A DNA stretch of 44,049 nt from Tannerellaceae bacterium (GTDB lineage: Bacteria > Bacteroidota > Bacteroidia > Bacteroidales > Tannerellaceae). Under the pieces are notes generated by a model. That model was not told the origin of the DNA and did no database searches. It saw only the letters and a list, made by a program, of their open reading frames with translations. Location of the stretch: NCBI GenBank assembly GCA_021204405.1, contig JAJPZJ010000108.1, positions 1 to 44,049 on the forward strand, in the 5' to 3' direction. Position numbers and translations under genes: made by a program. Each line of letters opens with the position of its first letter. Positions within the stretch are counted from its first letter, which is position 1. Positions 9,044 through 19,087 of this stretch are shown here, piece after piece.

Positions 9044-12033
9044 TTAAAAGTTAAGATTTAAGCCCATCATAAATACTCTTGGGCGTTGATAAGAGTTCCG
9101 GTCGATACCGTCTGATAATTCCGGATCGATACCTGAATAGCCGCTAAAGGTGAATACATTCTGAATACCTACGGAAACATTCAGGCTGCTTGTTTTGTCC
9201 CACAAGTTATTGAATGTATATCCCAACCGGATGTTGTCGATACGCAGGAAGGAGGCATTTTCAAGATAATGGTCGCTGTAACGACGGGCATATTCCTGTT
9301 TGAGTTCGTAGGTATTACGAAGGATATTGTTGGATGTTGAGTTACTATATAATTCCTCATATGAATCACTGGCTTTCAGGTAGTTGAAGACGTAGTTGCC
9401 GGCACTCCCGTGTGCATTGATCGCCAAGTCCCAATTCTTGTAAGTTAGTTTTGTTGATAAACCAAAGTAGTAGGGAGCCAGTGAACTCTTACCCGTTACA
9501 TATTTTTCGTTTTCGCTGCTTGTTTGTTCTCCGTTTGCATCCAGATAGACTCCATCCAGGTAGTTACCATTTTCATCGTATGCCTGTTTGGAAAGATAGA
9601 ATGTGTAGGGTGTTTCTCCTGTCGTATGAAGTTGTAAATAATAACCTGTACCACCGGCGCTACCGGTTTGCGTACTTGCTTTATTATCTTCATTTTCTAT
9701 TACGTTCAGTTTAGTGATTTTTGATTGGTTCCAGGTAAAGTTACCACTGATAGACCACTCCCAGTCTCTGGTCTTAACCGGTATGGCGGTTAGTGCAACT
9801 TCCACCCCTTTACTTTCCATATTACCGATATTGGTTTCAATTTCAGCATTGAAGTTACTTCCGGCGGGTACAGTAATTTTGTTAAGCAAATCTTTGGTAT
9901 TCCGTTTATATGCATCTACGCTACCGGAAATACGGTGGTTAAGAAAGCCAAAATCGATACCTATATTGAATGTTTCGGTGGTTTCCCATTTAATATTGGG
10001 GTCATAACCGTTTGGGCGGTAGGTGGTATACCATTTATCTCCAAACTCGTATCTGGCATTATCATATGATGCAGTATACATAGGCATATATACGTAATAG
10101 GAACCAATTTCCTGTTGTCCGGTCTGTCCGTAGCTCAAACGCAGTTTCAAGTCGGAAAGAACATCAATTCCCTGTAAGAATTCTTCATTGATCATTCTCC
10201 AGGCTAAAGCTATTGAAGGGAAATATCCCCAGCGTGTATCCGGCGAGAAACGTGAAGAGGCATCGGCACGTAAAGTTGCCGTAAGCATAAAACGGCTGTC
10301 GAATGAATAGTTTAATCGTCCGAAGAATGAGATAAGGTAAAGTTCACTTACTTCGTATGTGGTTTCATGCCCTATATCATTTCCGTCCCAGTCGAATTGG
10401 GTTACCTCTTTATCTTTCCAGAAGCGTTGCCACTCATAACCGGCCATTGCACTTAAGCTGTGTTTCCGGTTAAATTCTTTGTTGTAATTTGCATAGAGGT
10501 CAAGCAAAGTACTGCGATATTTTTCTATTTCGTGTTTATCAAGGTTGGTACCATCATTTTTGTTATCGGTAAACATCGAGGGTGCATTGGTAGGCGTTTT
10601 AGTATGGTCATCTGCTTTGGAGACATCATACCCTAAGTTCAGGTTGAAACTCAGGTCTTCTAATCCATGCACTTTATAGTTAAATGCGGCACTACCGATA
10701 GAACGGTTGGTATGTTTGTTCTTTTTTCCAGTTCGATCGTGGCTACCGGGTTTACGGCAGCCTGGTTTAATATCGCACCGTTATCATCTCTCCACATAAA
10801 ATAACCCAGTCCGGGACCTGTTGCCCCGTATGTCTCATCATAAACAGGGCGTGTCGGATCGAAGAAGGCTGCCGTACTGATAATACTGCCATCTCTTCCA
10901 TGGTTGTTCTCGAAACTCCCTTTTACATTAATATCCACAGAAAGGTGGTTATCTAAAAATTTAGGATTTAACCCGATACCCAGGTTTGTCCTGTTATAAT
11001 CATTGGATTTGACGATACCGCTTTGGTTGGTATATCCTACTGATACACGGTAAGGCATGTTTTTATATGCCCCTGTAACGGAAAAATTGTGGTCTTGTCC
11101 GAAACCGCTCCGGAAGATCTCATCCTGCCAGTCTGTACTGGCTGTACCGAATTGGAAAGTACCAGGTAAGTTGTCACCCCTTAATTCGTTTACTGCAGTT
11201 CTGAACTCGTCTGCTTTTAATACGTCCAGATGTTCATATACCGTACTGACAGAGAAGTTTGTACTATAGTTGAACTGTGGCTTTTGTGGACCTACACTTC
11301 CTTTTTTAGTCGTTACGATGATAACTCCATTAGAGGCGCGAGACCCGTAGATGGCTGTAGCTGAAGCATCTTTCAATACGGTAAACGATTCGATATCATT
11401 CGGGTTAATGGCGTTCAGGTTAGCACTTCCGCGTGTGGGAAACCCATCGATAATGATAAGAGGATCGTTACTTGCGGAAAGGGAAGAACCCATACGGATA
11501 CGGATGGTAGCGTCACTACCAACTTCCCCGGATGCAGGTATTACATTCACACCGGCAATTTTACCAACTAAGGCATCTTCTGCTTTATACTGGTTACCTT
11601 TGTTGAATTCGTCTGGTTTTACAGAAAGGATAGAACCGGTGGCATCGGCTTTTTTTACCTGGCCGTAACCGATTACTACGATTTCATCGATTAACTCGGA
11701 GTCGTCTGCCAATACGATCATTAAAGTAGATTGTCCGTTAATTTCAACCTCCTGGCTCTTATATCCGATATAAGAAATTGCTAATATACCATTAGCAGGT
11801 GCCCATAATTGAAAGTTCCCATCAAAGTCGGTAATCGTACCGGTAACAGTACCTTTGATGACAACGTTGGCTCCGATAACCGGTTTGCCCGTATTGTCTT
11901 TTACATGTCCCTTTATCAGGATCTCCTGTGCGAAAGTGGAAAGAGACATAAATAAGCCTATCATAAGAAGTAGCCCCCTTACAGATAGTTTAAGTTTCGA
12001 ATGTTTCATTTTCATAAAATGTTTCATTTTCAT
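9044..12033 (-). pseudogene. SusC/RagA-family TonB-dependent transporter, one-base frameshift
   Basis: Outer-membrane active transporter of about 995 residues. In order it has a signal peptide, a carboxypeptidase-D regulatory-like domain (GKPVIGANVVIKGTVTG), a TonB-linked segment, a plug domain with LKDASATAIYGSRASNGV, and a 22-strand barrel ending in RVFMMGLNLNF. The frame breaks at a run of six T on the plus strand, 10722-10727. One more base restores LEKKNKHTNRSIGSAAFNYK. As written, the first product ends at about residue 457 and the barrel half could restart at 10672. The start region carries an 18-bp tandem duplication that repeats the first six codons (MKMKHFMKMKHS). Confidence 0.9.
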
Positions 12034-12035
12034 AA
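12000..12035. repeat. 18-bp perfect tandem duplication over the susC start
   Basis: Units at 12000-12017 and 12018-12035 (aatgtttcattttcataa) are identical. They give two in-frame start codons 18 bp apart and a doubled MKMKHF/MKMKHS N-terminus. A weaker repeat, tacattattgt, follows just upstream of the gene. Confidence 0.95.
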
Positions 12036-12172
12036 TTAATACATTATTGTCAGTTTAGTACATTATTGTTAGTAATGTGTGATTTTAAAAAGTTTGTTAT
12101 TTCTGACTATGCCCCGGAAAATTAAATCTGCGCTATCTCCTGCGGATTCGTAGGGTTGTGTGTCCTATTCTT

Positions 12173-12208
12173 TTTATCGTCTGTTAACAATTTATCGTCT
12201 GTTAACAA
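12173..12208. repeat. 18-bp perfect tandem duplication, intergenic
   Basis: tttatcgtctgttaacaa occurs twice, at 12173-12190 and 12191-12208, upstream of susC. The interval 12034-12735 holds no convincing gene. An 88-codon minus-strand frame across it has unlikely composition. Confidence 0.95.
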
Positions 12209-12337
12209 TGATAAATCTATCACTTTTTGTTGATTTGGATAGTGGGGTAAGTGGTAAGAGTAGGGGATAAGTAGATTTGATTTTATTCTATAATGTTGAT
12301 TATCAGTATTGGTAACGGAATATAATAGTGGAAAAAA

Positions 12338-12359
12338 GTAGATTGTTAGTAGATTGTTA
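12338..12359. repeat. 11-bp perfect tandem duplication, intergenic
   Basis: gtagattgtta occurs twice in a row (12338-12348 and 12349-12359) in the AT-rich region upstream of susC. Confidence 0.85.
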
Positions 12360-12527
12360 TAGAAGTAGTAGGAGATAAAAATAAGCATTAATTTATCAGA
12401 ATGGCAGGGTTTTTTAGCTGATACGTATATAGTACCTGTTTTAGGGTGTGTTGTTGAAACGGGAAACCGGTGTTATTTTTTATTTAAATCCTACATCTTT
12501 TCTTTCCGGCCTCTATAGTTTTTTATA

Positions 12528-12570
12528 TTCCACGGTCGTGAAACCTACGTTCCACGGTCGTGAAACGTAG
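12528..12570. promoter_or_regulatory. two 17-bp direct copies of a near-palindromic site
   Basis: TTCCACGGTCGTGAAAC occurs at 12528-12544 and 12550-12566, a 22-bp period or two helical turns. Each copy centres on the palindrome CACG-GT-CGTG. The second copy is extended by ctacg and cgtag into a near-perfect 27-bp palindrome. This looks like paired operator half-turns for a dimeric regulator, or another of the short duplications. The susC start is about 500 bp away and the carbonic anhydrase terminator about 100 bp away. Confidence 0.5.
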
Positions 12571-12668
12571 AAAAGTAACAGGGAAGTGCAGGAAATATTC
12601 CCTGCCTTTTCACCTCTTTTTGCCGGTAACAACCAATCTTTATGGGTATTAGAAGAAGTATTGTTATA

Positions 12669-12715
12669 AAAAATGAGGCTGTCTAACCTTTCTATTGGGA
12701 GACAGCCTCATTTTT
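12669..12715 (-). terminator. rho-independent terminator of the carbonic anhydrase gene
   Basis: AAAATGAGGCTGTCT, a loop of about 16 nt and AGACAGCCTCATTTTT form a perfect stem with A and U runs. It lies just past the minus-strand stop at 12736. Confidence 0.92.
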
Positions 12716-12735
12716 ATTATTCTATTGGAATACGA

Positions 12736-13497
12736 TCATTCATAGAAATCTACTATTCCTGTATGCATATTATAAACCGCACCTATAATTTTAATCTCCC
12801 CGTTATCTTCCATCTCTTTCAGGATCGGGCTCTGCCGGCGGATCTCTTCTACTGTAAGTTCTATATTGGTATGGCAAACGGCTTCAACAAATTCTGCATT
12901 TTTAGAGGTTGCTTCTCCTGTAAATACACTTTTGGCTTTTTGTACTGCCGGTTATATTTTGGCCAGCAGGGCTGTGATATTACCCAGTTTTACATCATCG
13001 ATAGCCGATTTGATTGCTCCGCAATATTCATGGCCGAGTACTACCACTACTTTAGAACCGGATACTTTGCAGGCGTATTCAAGGCTACCCAGTATGTCTT
13101 CGTTCACAATATTACCGGCTACACGTGCAACAAATATATCGCCGATACCGCGATGGAAGACATCTTCTACCGGTACGCGTGAATCGAGGCAGGAAAGGAT
13201 AGCGGCTTTAGGATATTGTCCCAGGGCGGCATCGCGGATTCTTTCGGAGGTGTTACGGATGGTAAGCCGGTCGTCAACAAAATCCTGGTTTCCTTCTTTT
13301 AATATTTCAATTACGGCTGCCGGGGTAAGTTGTGCCTACTCTTCGGCAGTAAGTACTTTGTTGGATAAGATTTCGTTGGTATCGATCATTTCTACCTTTG
13401 AATTAGGGTCAGTTGTATCTGACGGGTGGGAAGAATTTTTACAACCGGGCAAACCTATTAATAGGCTTGCCGCTAAAAGAGTAATTTTCTTTAACAT
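12736..13497 (-). pseudogene. beta-class carbonic anhydrase lipoprotein with two in-frame stops
   Basis: Zinc enzyme for reversible CO2 hydration. The minus-strand frame from ATG 13497 reads MLKKITLLAASLLIGLPGC, a lipoprotein signal. It continues with the beta-CA motifs SCLDSRVPVEDVF (Cys, Asp, Arg) and VLGHEYCGAI (His-x2-Cys) and ends in AVYNMHTGIVDFYE. Two stops interrupt an otherwise aligned frame. TAG at 13336-13338 replaces a likely Gln in TAEE-x-AQLTP. TAA at 12952-12954 replaces a residue in LLAKI-x-PAVQKAK. There is no indel. Because of these stops, no long minus-strand frame exists here, and the long plus-strand frames over it are shadows. The gene has its own terminator. Confidence 0.88.
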
Positions 13498-13724
13498 AGT
13501 TGGATAAATTAAAAGTTTATATTATTTCCTGTTTCTTTTCAACAACGGTCTTTCCTCTTTTGTTTGTTTAGAGATACTTAACACAGTCTCCTATACTGAT
13601 CCGGTGATAAATATAGATATTTTCTTTAAAGAAATAGGAGATAAGGATAAAAACCGGATGCTTTATATATGTTTTTTAGTTAAAATAACGTATTTCTGTT
13701 AGATTAGAAGTAGAATATAATGAT

Positions 13725-14741
13725 ATGACGGCAAAAGAATATTACTGGAAATTATCACTTATTGTGATTCTTATTCTGTTGGGAACTATTATTTTCTTTA
13801 AGTTGATTCCTTTTTTTAAGTGGAATCCTGGGAGCTATTACCATTTATATGCTGGTGCGCCACCAGATGTTTTATCTGATAGAGAAAAAAATTTCAGGCC
13901 GGGACTGGCTGCCGCTCTGATACTGGTTGAATCGATCCTTTGTTTTCTGGTTCCTCTGGGGCTGGCAGTATGGATGGTATTGCACCAGATCCAAAACCTC
14001 GACCTTGATATAAATGAGGTGGTGGCCTGGGGAGAGCATATGGCCGATGAGGTTAAGGCGAAGACGGGGTATAACCTGCTGGACAAGTCAAACCTGAGTT
14101 CTATTCTTTCTTCCCTGCCTTCGATTGGGCAAATGTTGGTTGGCAGTGTAAGTGATTTTGCACTTAATATGGTTGTATTGGCGCTTGTGCTGTATTTCAT
14201 GCTGACCGGTTGCCGGCAGATGGAGGCTTTTATTTATGATATCCTTCCGTTCAGCGATGAGGATAAACCGAATGTGATGCATGAAATTAATGTGATCGTC
14301 CGTTCGAATGCTATTGGTATTCCTGTACTGGCTGTTATCCAGGGGGCTATTGCCTTGGGGGCTTATATTATCTTTAAGGCGCCCAGTCCTTTTATTATGG
14401 CCTTACTTACCTGTTTTGCCACCATCATACCGGTAGTGGGTACGGCTATTATATGGATTCCGCTGGCTTTGTATATGGGGTTAACCGGCGATTGGCTCCA
14501 TGCCTTGTTACTTGTGTTGTTTGGTGCCATTGTGATTTCAAACGTGGATAACCTGATTCGTTTTATGTTACAGAAAAGCCTGGCCGATATTCATCCGCTT
14601 ATTACCATCCTAGGGGTATTTATAAGGTTGCCGCTATTCGGGTTTATGGGAATTATATTCGGGCCGTTACTTTTATCCCTTTTTATGTTGTGTGTAGGGT
14701 TATTTAAACAGCACTACCTGGATGCTCCTGATGCGGAATAA
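13725..14741 (+). CDS. AI-2E-family permease with a 25-residue out-of-frame patch
   Basis: Member of the AI-2E/YhhQ-PerM-type membrane family (PF01594), 338 residues, with about seven or eight membrane spans. The family core is clear: NFRPGLAAALILVES, the conserved NAIGIPVLAVIQGAIALGAY, and the C-terminal GFMGIIFGPLLLSLF. Residues about 30-54 do not fit the family. In the +1 frame the same DNA reads LSGILGAITIYMLVRHQMFY, which is family-like. A T7 run at 13811-13817 (six expected) shifts the frame, and an A7 run at 13886-13892 (eight expected) shifts it back. The reading frame is therefore open but locally garbled. The substrate of the family is mostly unknown. Confidence 0.85.
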   Translation: MTAKEYYWKLSLIVILILLGTIIFFKLIPFFKWNPGSYYHLYAGAPPDVLSDREKNFRPGLAAALILVESILCFLVPLGLAVWMVLHQIQNLDLDINEVVAWGEHMADEVKAKTGYNLLDKSNLSSILSSLPSIGQMLVGSVSDFALNMVVLALVLYFMLTGCRQMEAFIYDILPFSDEDKPNVMHEINVIVRSNAIGIPVLAVIQGAIALGAYIIFKAPSPFIMALLTCFATIIPVVGTAIIWIPLALYMGLTGDWLHALLLVLFGAIVISNVDNLIRFMLQKSLADIHPLITILGVFIRLPLFGFMGIIFGPLLLSLFMLCVGLFKQHYLDAPDAE

Positions 14742-14815
14742 ATGTAGTATATTTATGGCCAGATAACCGGAAAGCCATTCATACTTATATTATTTGCTAA
14801 CCTTAAAAACGTGCT

Positions 14816-15637
14816 ATGAACCGGATAAAGTATATTGTATTGTTCCTTTTCGTTGTAGGTGCCCTGCCTGCAGCCCGGGTGGAGACTGTGAATGTGTATA
14901 GTGATGCCATGAAGCGGGCGGTGAAAGTGGTGACCATTGTGCCGGAGGTGGCGCTTCGGGGAAAAGCCTGCCCGGTAGTTTATTTGTTGCATGGGCATGG
15001 TGGCAATGAGCAATCCTGGCCTACAAGTAAGCCCGGCCTGGCCCGGCTGGCGGATGAATTGGAGTTTATTTTTGTTTCTCCGGATGGAAAGAACAGTTGG
15101 TACTGGGATGCGCCGGCCGATCCTTCTTCCCGGTATGAGACGTTTATCTCTCAGGAACTGGTTTCTTATATGGATACCCATTATCCTACCCTTGATTCTT
15201 CGGAGGGAAGGGCGATAACCGGGTTTAGTATGGGTGGGCATGGGGCTTTGTGGAATGCTATCCGCCATAGCGATGTGTTTGGGGCTGCGGGAAGCCTGAG
15301 TGGAGGGGTAGATATCCGCCCGTTCCCGGATAACTGGAATATGAAACATGCCCTGGGCGAGTTAAAAGCGAATCCGGAAGTGTGGGATAACCATACCGTG
15401 ATCAACCTGATAGGTACACTTAAAAATAATGAACTGGCTATTATTGTTGACTGTGGCTATGATGATTTCTTTTATGAAGTAAATCAAGCATTCCATCAAG
15501 CCTTAAGAAAAGCCGGTATTGACCATGATTACCTGGTGCGGCCGGGTGGGCATAATTGGGATTACTGGCGGAATGCTACGGATTATCAATTGTTGTTCTT
15601 TAAAAAGTTCTTCGATAAAAACAGGAATCATCATTAA
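14816..15637 (+). CDS. secreted alpha/beta-hydrolase esterase (esterase D / feruloyl-esterase-like)
   Basis: Serine esterase of the putative-esterase family (PF00756), 273 residues. The signal peptide is MNRIKYIVLFLFVVGALPA. The fold begins with VVYLLHGHGGNEQSW. The nucleophile is Ser in GFSMGGHGAL near residue 140. The acid is probably Asp in VDCGYDDFFYE, and the catalytic His is in RPGGHNWDYW near residue 242. The frame is intact. Substrates of this family are acyl esters on sugars or xylans, or S-formylglutathione in some members; the secretion signal points to a polysaccharide or a cell-surface ester. Another esterase of the same family lies at 25339. Confidence 0.87.
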   Translation: MNRIKYIVLFLFVVGALPAARVETVNVYSDAMKRAVKVVTIVPEVALRGKACPVVYLLHGHGGNEQSWPTSKPGLARLADELEFIFVSPDGKNSWYWDAPADPSSRYETFISQELVSYMDTHYPTLDSSEGRAITGFSMGGHGALWNAIRHSDVFGAAGSLSGGVDIRPFPDNWNMKHALGELKANPEVWDNHTVINLIGTLKNNELAIIVDCGYDDFFYEVNQAFHQALRKAGIDHDYLVRPGGHNWDYWRNATDYQLLFFKKFFDKNRNHH

Positions 15638-15692
15638 AAAGGTAATGGGTAATTTTAATTTATAAATCTCTTCTGGAGATTTCCTAAATAGA

Positions 15693-15727
15693 AAGAAGTC
15701 TTTCCTGCCAATGAGGAAAGACTTCTT
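15693..15727 (+). terminator. rho-independent terminator of the esterase gene
   Basis: AAGAAGTCTTTCC, a 9-nt loop and GGAAAGACTTCTT form a perfect 13-bp stem, 56 bp after the stop of the esterase at 15637. Between this hairpin and 15944 nothing else is seen. Confidence 0.85.
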
Positions 15728-15943
15728 GTATATCAGCTTAATTTTAATTATCTCTCAGATCTTAAAGGAACCATCAATCATGGTTACGGTATATCTGTTT
15801 TAATAGAAATTGAATCAATATCAAAACTGATAGTGCATAAATAACAACGAGATAAGGAAAAAGTTTATGTTGTCCGGAATTTTTTTGAGAAAGGAAGGAG
15901 AAGGTTCCAAAATTATGTTTGCGTAAAAACTAAAAAGCAACTT

Positions 15944-16307
15944 GTTCCCCGCGTAGGCGGGGATCGCATAGGACTTGTCAGTTATACTTACAAAATAAGG
16001 AGAAATATTGTTCTAGTGCGGTCCCCGATCAGGTCGCAGAGCTGTTAAATTCTCCCCCTTTAGTCCTGCAAGGACGGCCTATCCTAGCCCAGGGCACCAG
16101 CCCTGGGTAGTTAGGAATATAATGAGGTCGGAGTGCTGTAAGTACGACATAATAAAAATTTGATCTTAGGTATATTTTATGCCGTGCTTACAGCGCTCAA
16201 AAAAAGATCCATATCAACCACCCGGCACTGCGTACCGGGCTAGGATAGATCGTCCTTACAGGACTAAAGATAAGAGAATTTAACAGCCCTGCGATCAGGT
16301 CGGGGAA
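15944..16307. repeat. modular palindromic element, copy 1 (about 364 bp)
   Basis: The block starts with GTTCCCCGCGTAGGCGGGGA and ends with a segment, 16274-16307, that matches 43714-43747. Inside is a nested inverted repeat of about 90-bp arms: 16021-16110 against 16206-16307. Each arm carries smaller hairpins, tagtcctgcaaggac and tagcccagggcaccagccctggg. A central inverted pair (gtgctgtaagtacg / cgtgcttacagcg) forms the tip. There is no coding capacity. It abuts the hemG stop codon. Its two ends, but not its core, are shared with the element at 43172-43750. Confidence 0.75.
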
Positions 16308-17690
16308 CTACTTGTGCTTTTTGGGGACAATCTCTGCGAGTGCTGTACCTTGCCGGATGCGGTCGGCCATACCTATGCCTCCTTTCATATTGCCGGCAAG
16401 GATCAGGCCAGGATATTTTTTTTGGATCTTCTCGATGGCAGCAAAACGGGCACCGCTGTGTATATCGTATTGGGGAATGGCCCGGGGGTGGCGGAACAAC
16501 CTGATCATATCGGGTACACGATTACCGGGGAATTTCAACATCGCCCGGAACTCCCGTACGATCAGGGCATGGAGCTGTTCGTCTGTTGCTTCAGTCAGTT
16601 CCCGTCTGCGCTTGCCTCCGATAAAGAAGGAGAAGAGGGCGCCTTCTTCCGGAGCCTGTTTGTTGAAGCAGGCAGAAGGGAAGAGTATTCCCAGTACATC
16701 TCTTTTTTCGCATGACGGTACCAGTTCACTAAAGGCATTAAAACGCAATGGTTCGGTATTGCGTACACCTACACTGGCTTGTACGATGGGTACATATTCG
16801 AGGTGGGTAATGGCATCCAGTTCATTCTTATGTACAAAAGGAAGGAGTTCCGGTAATGCGTAGGCTCCGGTTGTGGTAATCACCTGGGGGACAGACACCA
16901 TAATTTCTTTCCCGGGTATCCGGAAAGTTACCAGCCAGCGGTTATTTTCCGGACGGATCGTGGTATGGGAGGCAGATAAGAATATCTTTTCCCTGCCAAT
17001 GGCCGCAGCCAGCGCATCGGTCAGGCTGCTCAACCTGCCGCTGGCCGAGAATACTTTTTTAGTGGCCAGTTTATCGCGTTCGGTTTTAGGTTCTTTGGCT
17101 TTGGCGATTCCTTCGCGGATAAAGCTGCCATGCTGTTGTTCGAGGTTGTATAACTTAGGAAGGGCATAGCGGGTAACCAGCGTCATTGGGTCGCCGGCAT
17201 ATACGCCTGATATAAAAGGGTCGACCGCATAATCGAGGTACGATTTGCCTAACCGGCGCTTAACCAGTTCGCCTACTGTTTCGTTGGGGTTGGTACCTTT
17301 TGCCCGGTACGGTTCGGTAAGGATGCGGAACTTATCTGTAAAACTAAACAGGGGTGTAAACAAGCCACCTACCGGGCCGGAGGGAAGTGCGTGAAAGCGG
17401 TTACCTTTCCAGATCAGGCGGCGTTTGGCCTCTTCATGTGCTGTTTCCAACTGGCAGGCAGGTGCCAACAGGTTAAATAGTTCTGCCACTTCGGGGTAGG
17501 AGACAGCTCCGGTATTAGGGCCGCTTTCGAAAGTAAAACCTTCTTCACGGAAGGTTCTTATTTGTCCTCCGGTACGGTCGTTGCATTCAACCAGGAATAC
17601 ATTTTTCCCCTGCCGGCTCAGGTGGAAAGCGGCTGTCAGACCGGTAAGCCCGGCACCTATAATTACTACGTCTGTTTGTATGGTATCCAT
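16308..17690 (-). CDS. hemG: protoporphyrinogen oxidase
   Basis: FAD enzyme that oxidises (copro/proto)porphyrinogen, a late heme step. The N-terminal dinucleotide fold is VVIIGAGLTGLTAAF, and an amine-oxidase-like body follows with GPNTGAVSYPEVAELF. The C-terminal FAD motif is LAGNMKGGIGMADRI. It has 460 residues and no obvious signal. This is the HemY/oxygen-dependent fold, which Bacteroidota annotations usually call hemG. It lies 12 bp behind the hemN stop, so they form one operon. The frame is intact although hemN is broken. The stop codon touches the palindromic element. Confidence 0.9.
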   Translation of the reverse strand: MDTIQTDVVIIGAGLTGLTAAFHLSRQGKNVFLVECNDRTGGQIRTFREEGFTFESGPNTGAVSYPEVAELFNLLAPACQLETAHEEAKRRLIWKGNRFHALPSGPVGGLFTPLFSFTDKFRILTEPYRAKGTNPNETVGELVKRRLGKSYLDYAVDPFISGVYAGDPMTLVTRYALPKLYNLEQQHGSFIREGIAKAKEPKTERDKLATKKVFSASGRLSSLTDALAAAIGREKIFLSASHTTIRPENNRWLVTFRIPGKEIMVSVPQVITTTGAYALPELLPFVHKNELDAITHLEYVPIVQASVGVRNTEPLRFNAFSELVPSCEKRDVLGILFPSACFNKQAPEEGALFSFFIGGKRRRELTEATDEQLHALIVREFRAMLKFPGNRVPDMIRLFRHPRAIPQYDIHSGARFAAIEKIQKKYPGLILAGNMKGGIGMADRIRQGTALAEIVPKKHK

Positions 17691-17701
17691 TACTTTTGTT
17701 A

Positions 17702-19069
17702 TTATACAGGTTTAGAAAACGTACGGGTAGTCCGGAGCATTAACTTATCCAGTGAGGCGGCTACGTTACGTACAAATAGAGCCCCTTCGGGTGTCATTTC
17801 GATATGGTTGTCATCGGCTGTAATCAGTCCGTCGGCTACAAATCCGGCCAGTTTCTGTTCATCGAAGGCAGTAGCTTGTTTAACTTCATCTGCTGTGAGT
17901 GCCAGTTTGCCGGCTACTTCCTGCCAGTCCAGCCGGTAGTTGCACATCAGTATTTCGATCACTTCGCGTGTGATCTGTTCTTCTTTCGAGAGTGAGTATC
18001 CTTTTACCGTAGCGAATGTATTATTTCAATCCGTTCGATATAATCGTCAATCTGTTTACTGTTCTGGGCATATCCGCCGGCCAGTTGGCTGATGCCGGTT
18101 GCCCCGAAGGCATATACCTGGCCGGTAGTGCGGCGGGTACAGTATCCCTGGAAGTTACGGTGAAGTTGTCCTTGCTGCAAAGAGGTATATAATTCATCGC
18201 CGGCTTTTACGAAATGGTCGAGCCCGATGGCCTGGTAACCGGCTTCCTGCAATAACTGCGTAGCTGTGCTGAACATCCGGCTTTTTTCTTCTCCGGTGGG
18301 TAAACCGGCTTTTTCCAGTATCAACTGCTGTTTGTTTATCCAGGGGACATGTGCATACGAAAAGGTTACCAACCGGTCGGGAGATAAAGAAATAGCTTCC
18401 TGTAGGGTGTCGGCAAATGTCTCAGCGGTTTGGTAAGGCAGTCCATAGATAAAATCCATATTGATCTTTACCTGGCGCGAGCGTAACAATTCTACAATCC
18501 AGTTGACAGGCAACAGGCTGGGGCGGCGGTTTACCGTTTTCAAAACTTTCCGGTTGAAATCCTGTACACCCAGGCTTATCCGGTTGAATCCGGCATCTGC
18601 CAGTCCCAGCCAGTAGGCTTCGTCGAGGTAACCGGGATGGCATTCGACCGCGATCTCCGGCTGTGCAATTTGTGGGAAACGGGTATGCAGATGTTCGTTA
18701 AGTTCTTTCAGGTAATACACCGGTAGTGCTGTGGGGCTTCCCCCCTCCGTAGTGGATCTGTGCGATCTGCCGCGAGGGGTCAAGCAAAGCGGTTACCATC
18801 TCTATTTCCTTGTGTACGGCACGGATATAGCGTTTTATCTTTTCTTCTTTCTGCATAGCAAATGAATTGCATCCGCAATAGTGGCAAAGGTGGCGGCAGA
18901 AGGGGAGGTGGATATAAAATGACAGGTGAGCGGGCTCTGCCTGGTTGGAGCGTATCACTGCCGTCCGGAAATCTTCGGCTGTAAACTCGTCGGTAAAATA
19001 ATTAGCCGGCGGATAACTGGTGTACCGCGGGACCGGTTAGTTATATTTTTCCAGCATGCTTGCTTTCAT
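17702..19069 (-). pseudogene. hemN: oxygen-independent coproporphyrinogen III oxidase, one stop and two frameshifts
   Basis: Radical SAM enzyme acting before HemG. Reassembled from three frames it covers the whole family: PRYTSYPPANYFTDEF at the N-terminus, the radical-SAM cysteines in CRHLCHYCGC, the GGG-S/T-P motif with IHYGGG, and the HemN C-terminal domain with MCNYRLDW. Lesions: TAA at 19037-19039 (in KYN-x-PVPRYTSYP); an extra base in the C6 run at 18740-18745, where five bases restore YGGGSPTALP; and a missing base near 18024-18026, where one more restores ERIENNTFATVKGYS. Three lesions in one gene while hemG and the TonB receptor beside it are clean is notable. The length would be about 455 residues. 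Confidence 0.88.
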
Positions 19070-19087
19070 ATCTTTTATTCTCCTGTT

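Noticed and set aside
12122..12388. 88-codon minus-strand frame upstream of susC
   Set aside because: Composition is poor (rich in Tyr, Asn, Ile), it contains the 18-bp duplication as LLTDDKLLTDDK, and no family or ribosome-binding context is seen.
12736..13497. Stop-codon reassignment to explain in-frame TAG/TAA in several genes
   Set aside because: Intact genes in the window end normally in TAA, TAG and TGA, and the replaced residues differ between sites. Point lesions are simpler.
12673..13507. Long plus-strand frames at 12673-13182 and 12866-13507
   Set aside because: They are shadows opposite the broken carbonic anhydrase gene, whose motifs are clear on the minus strand.
15944..16307. 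CRISPR array
   Set aside because: The repeats are inverted, nested and unevenly spaced, with no regular repeat-spacer pattern and no cas gene.
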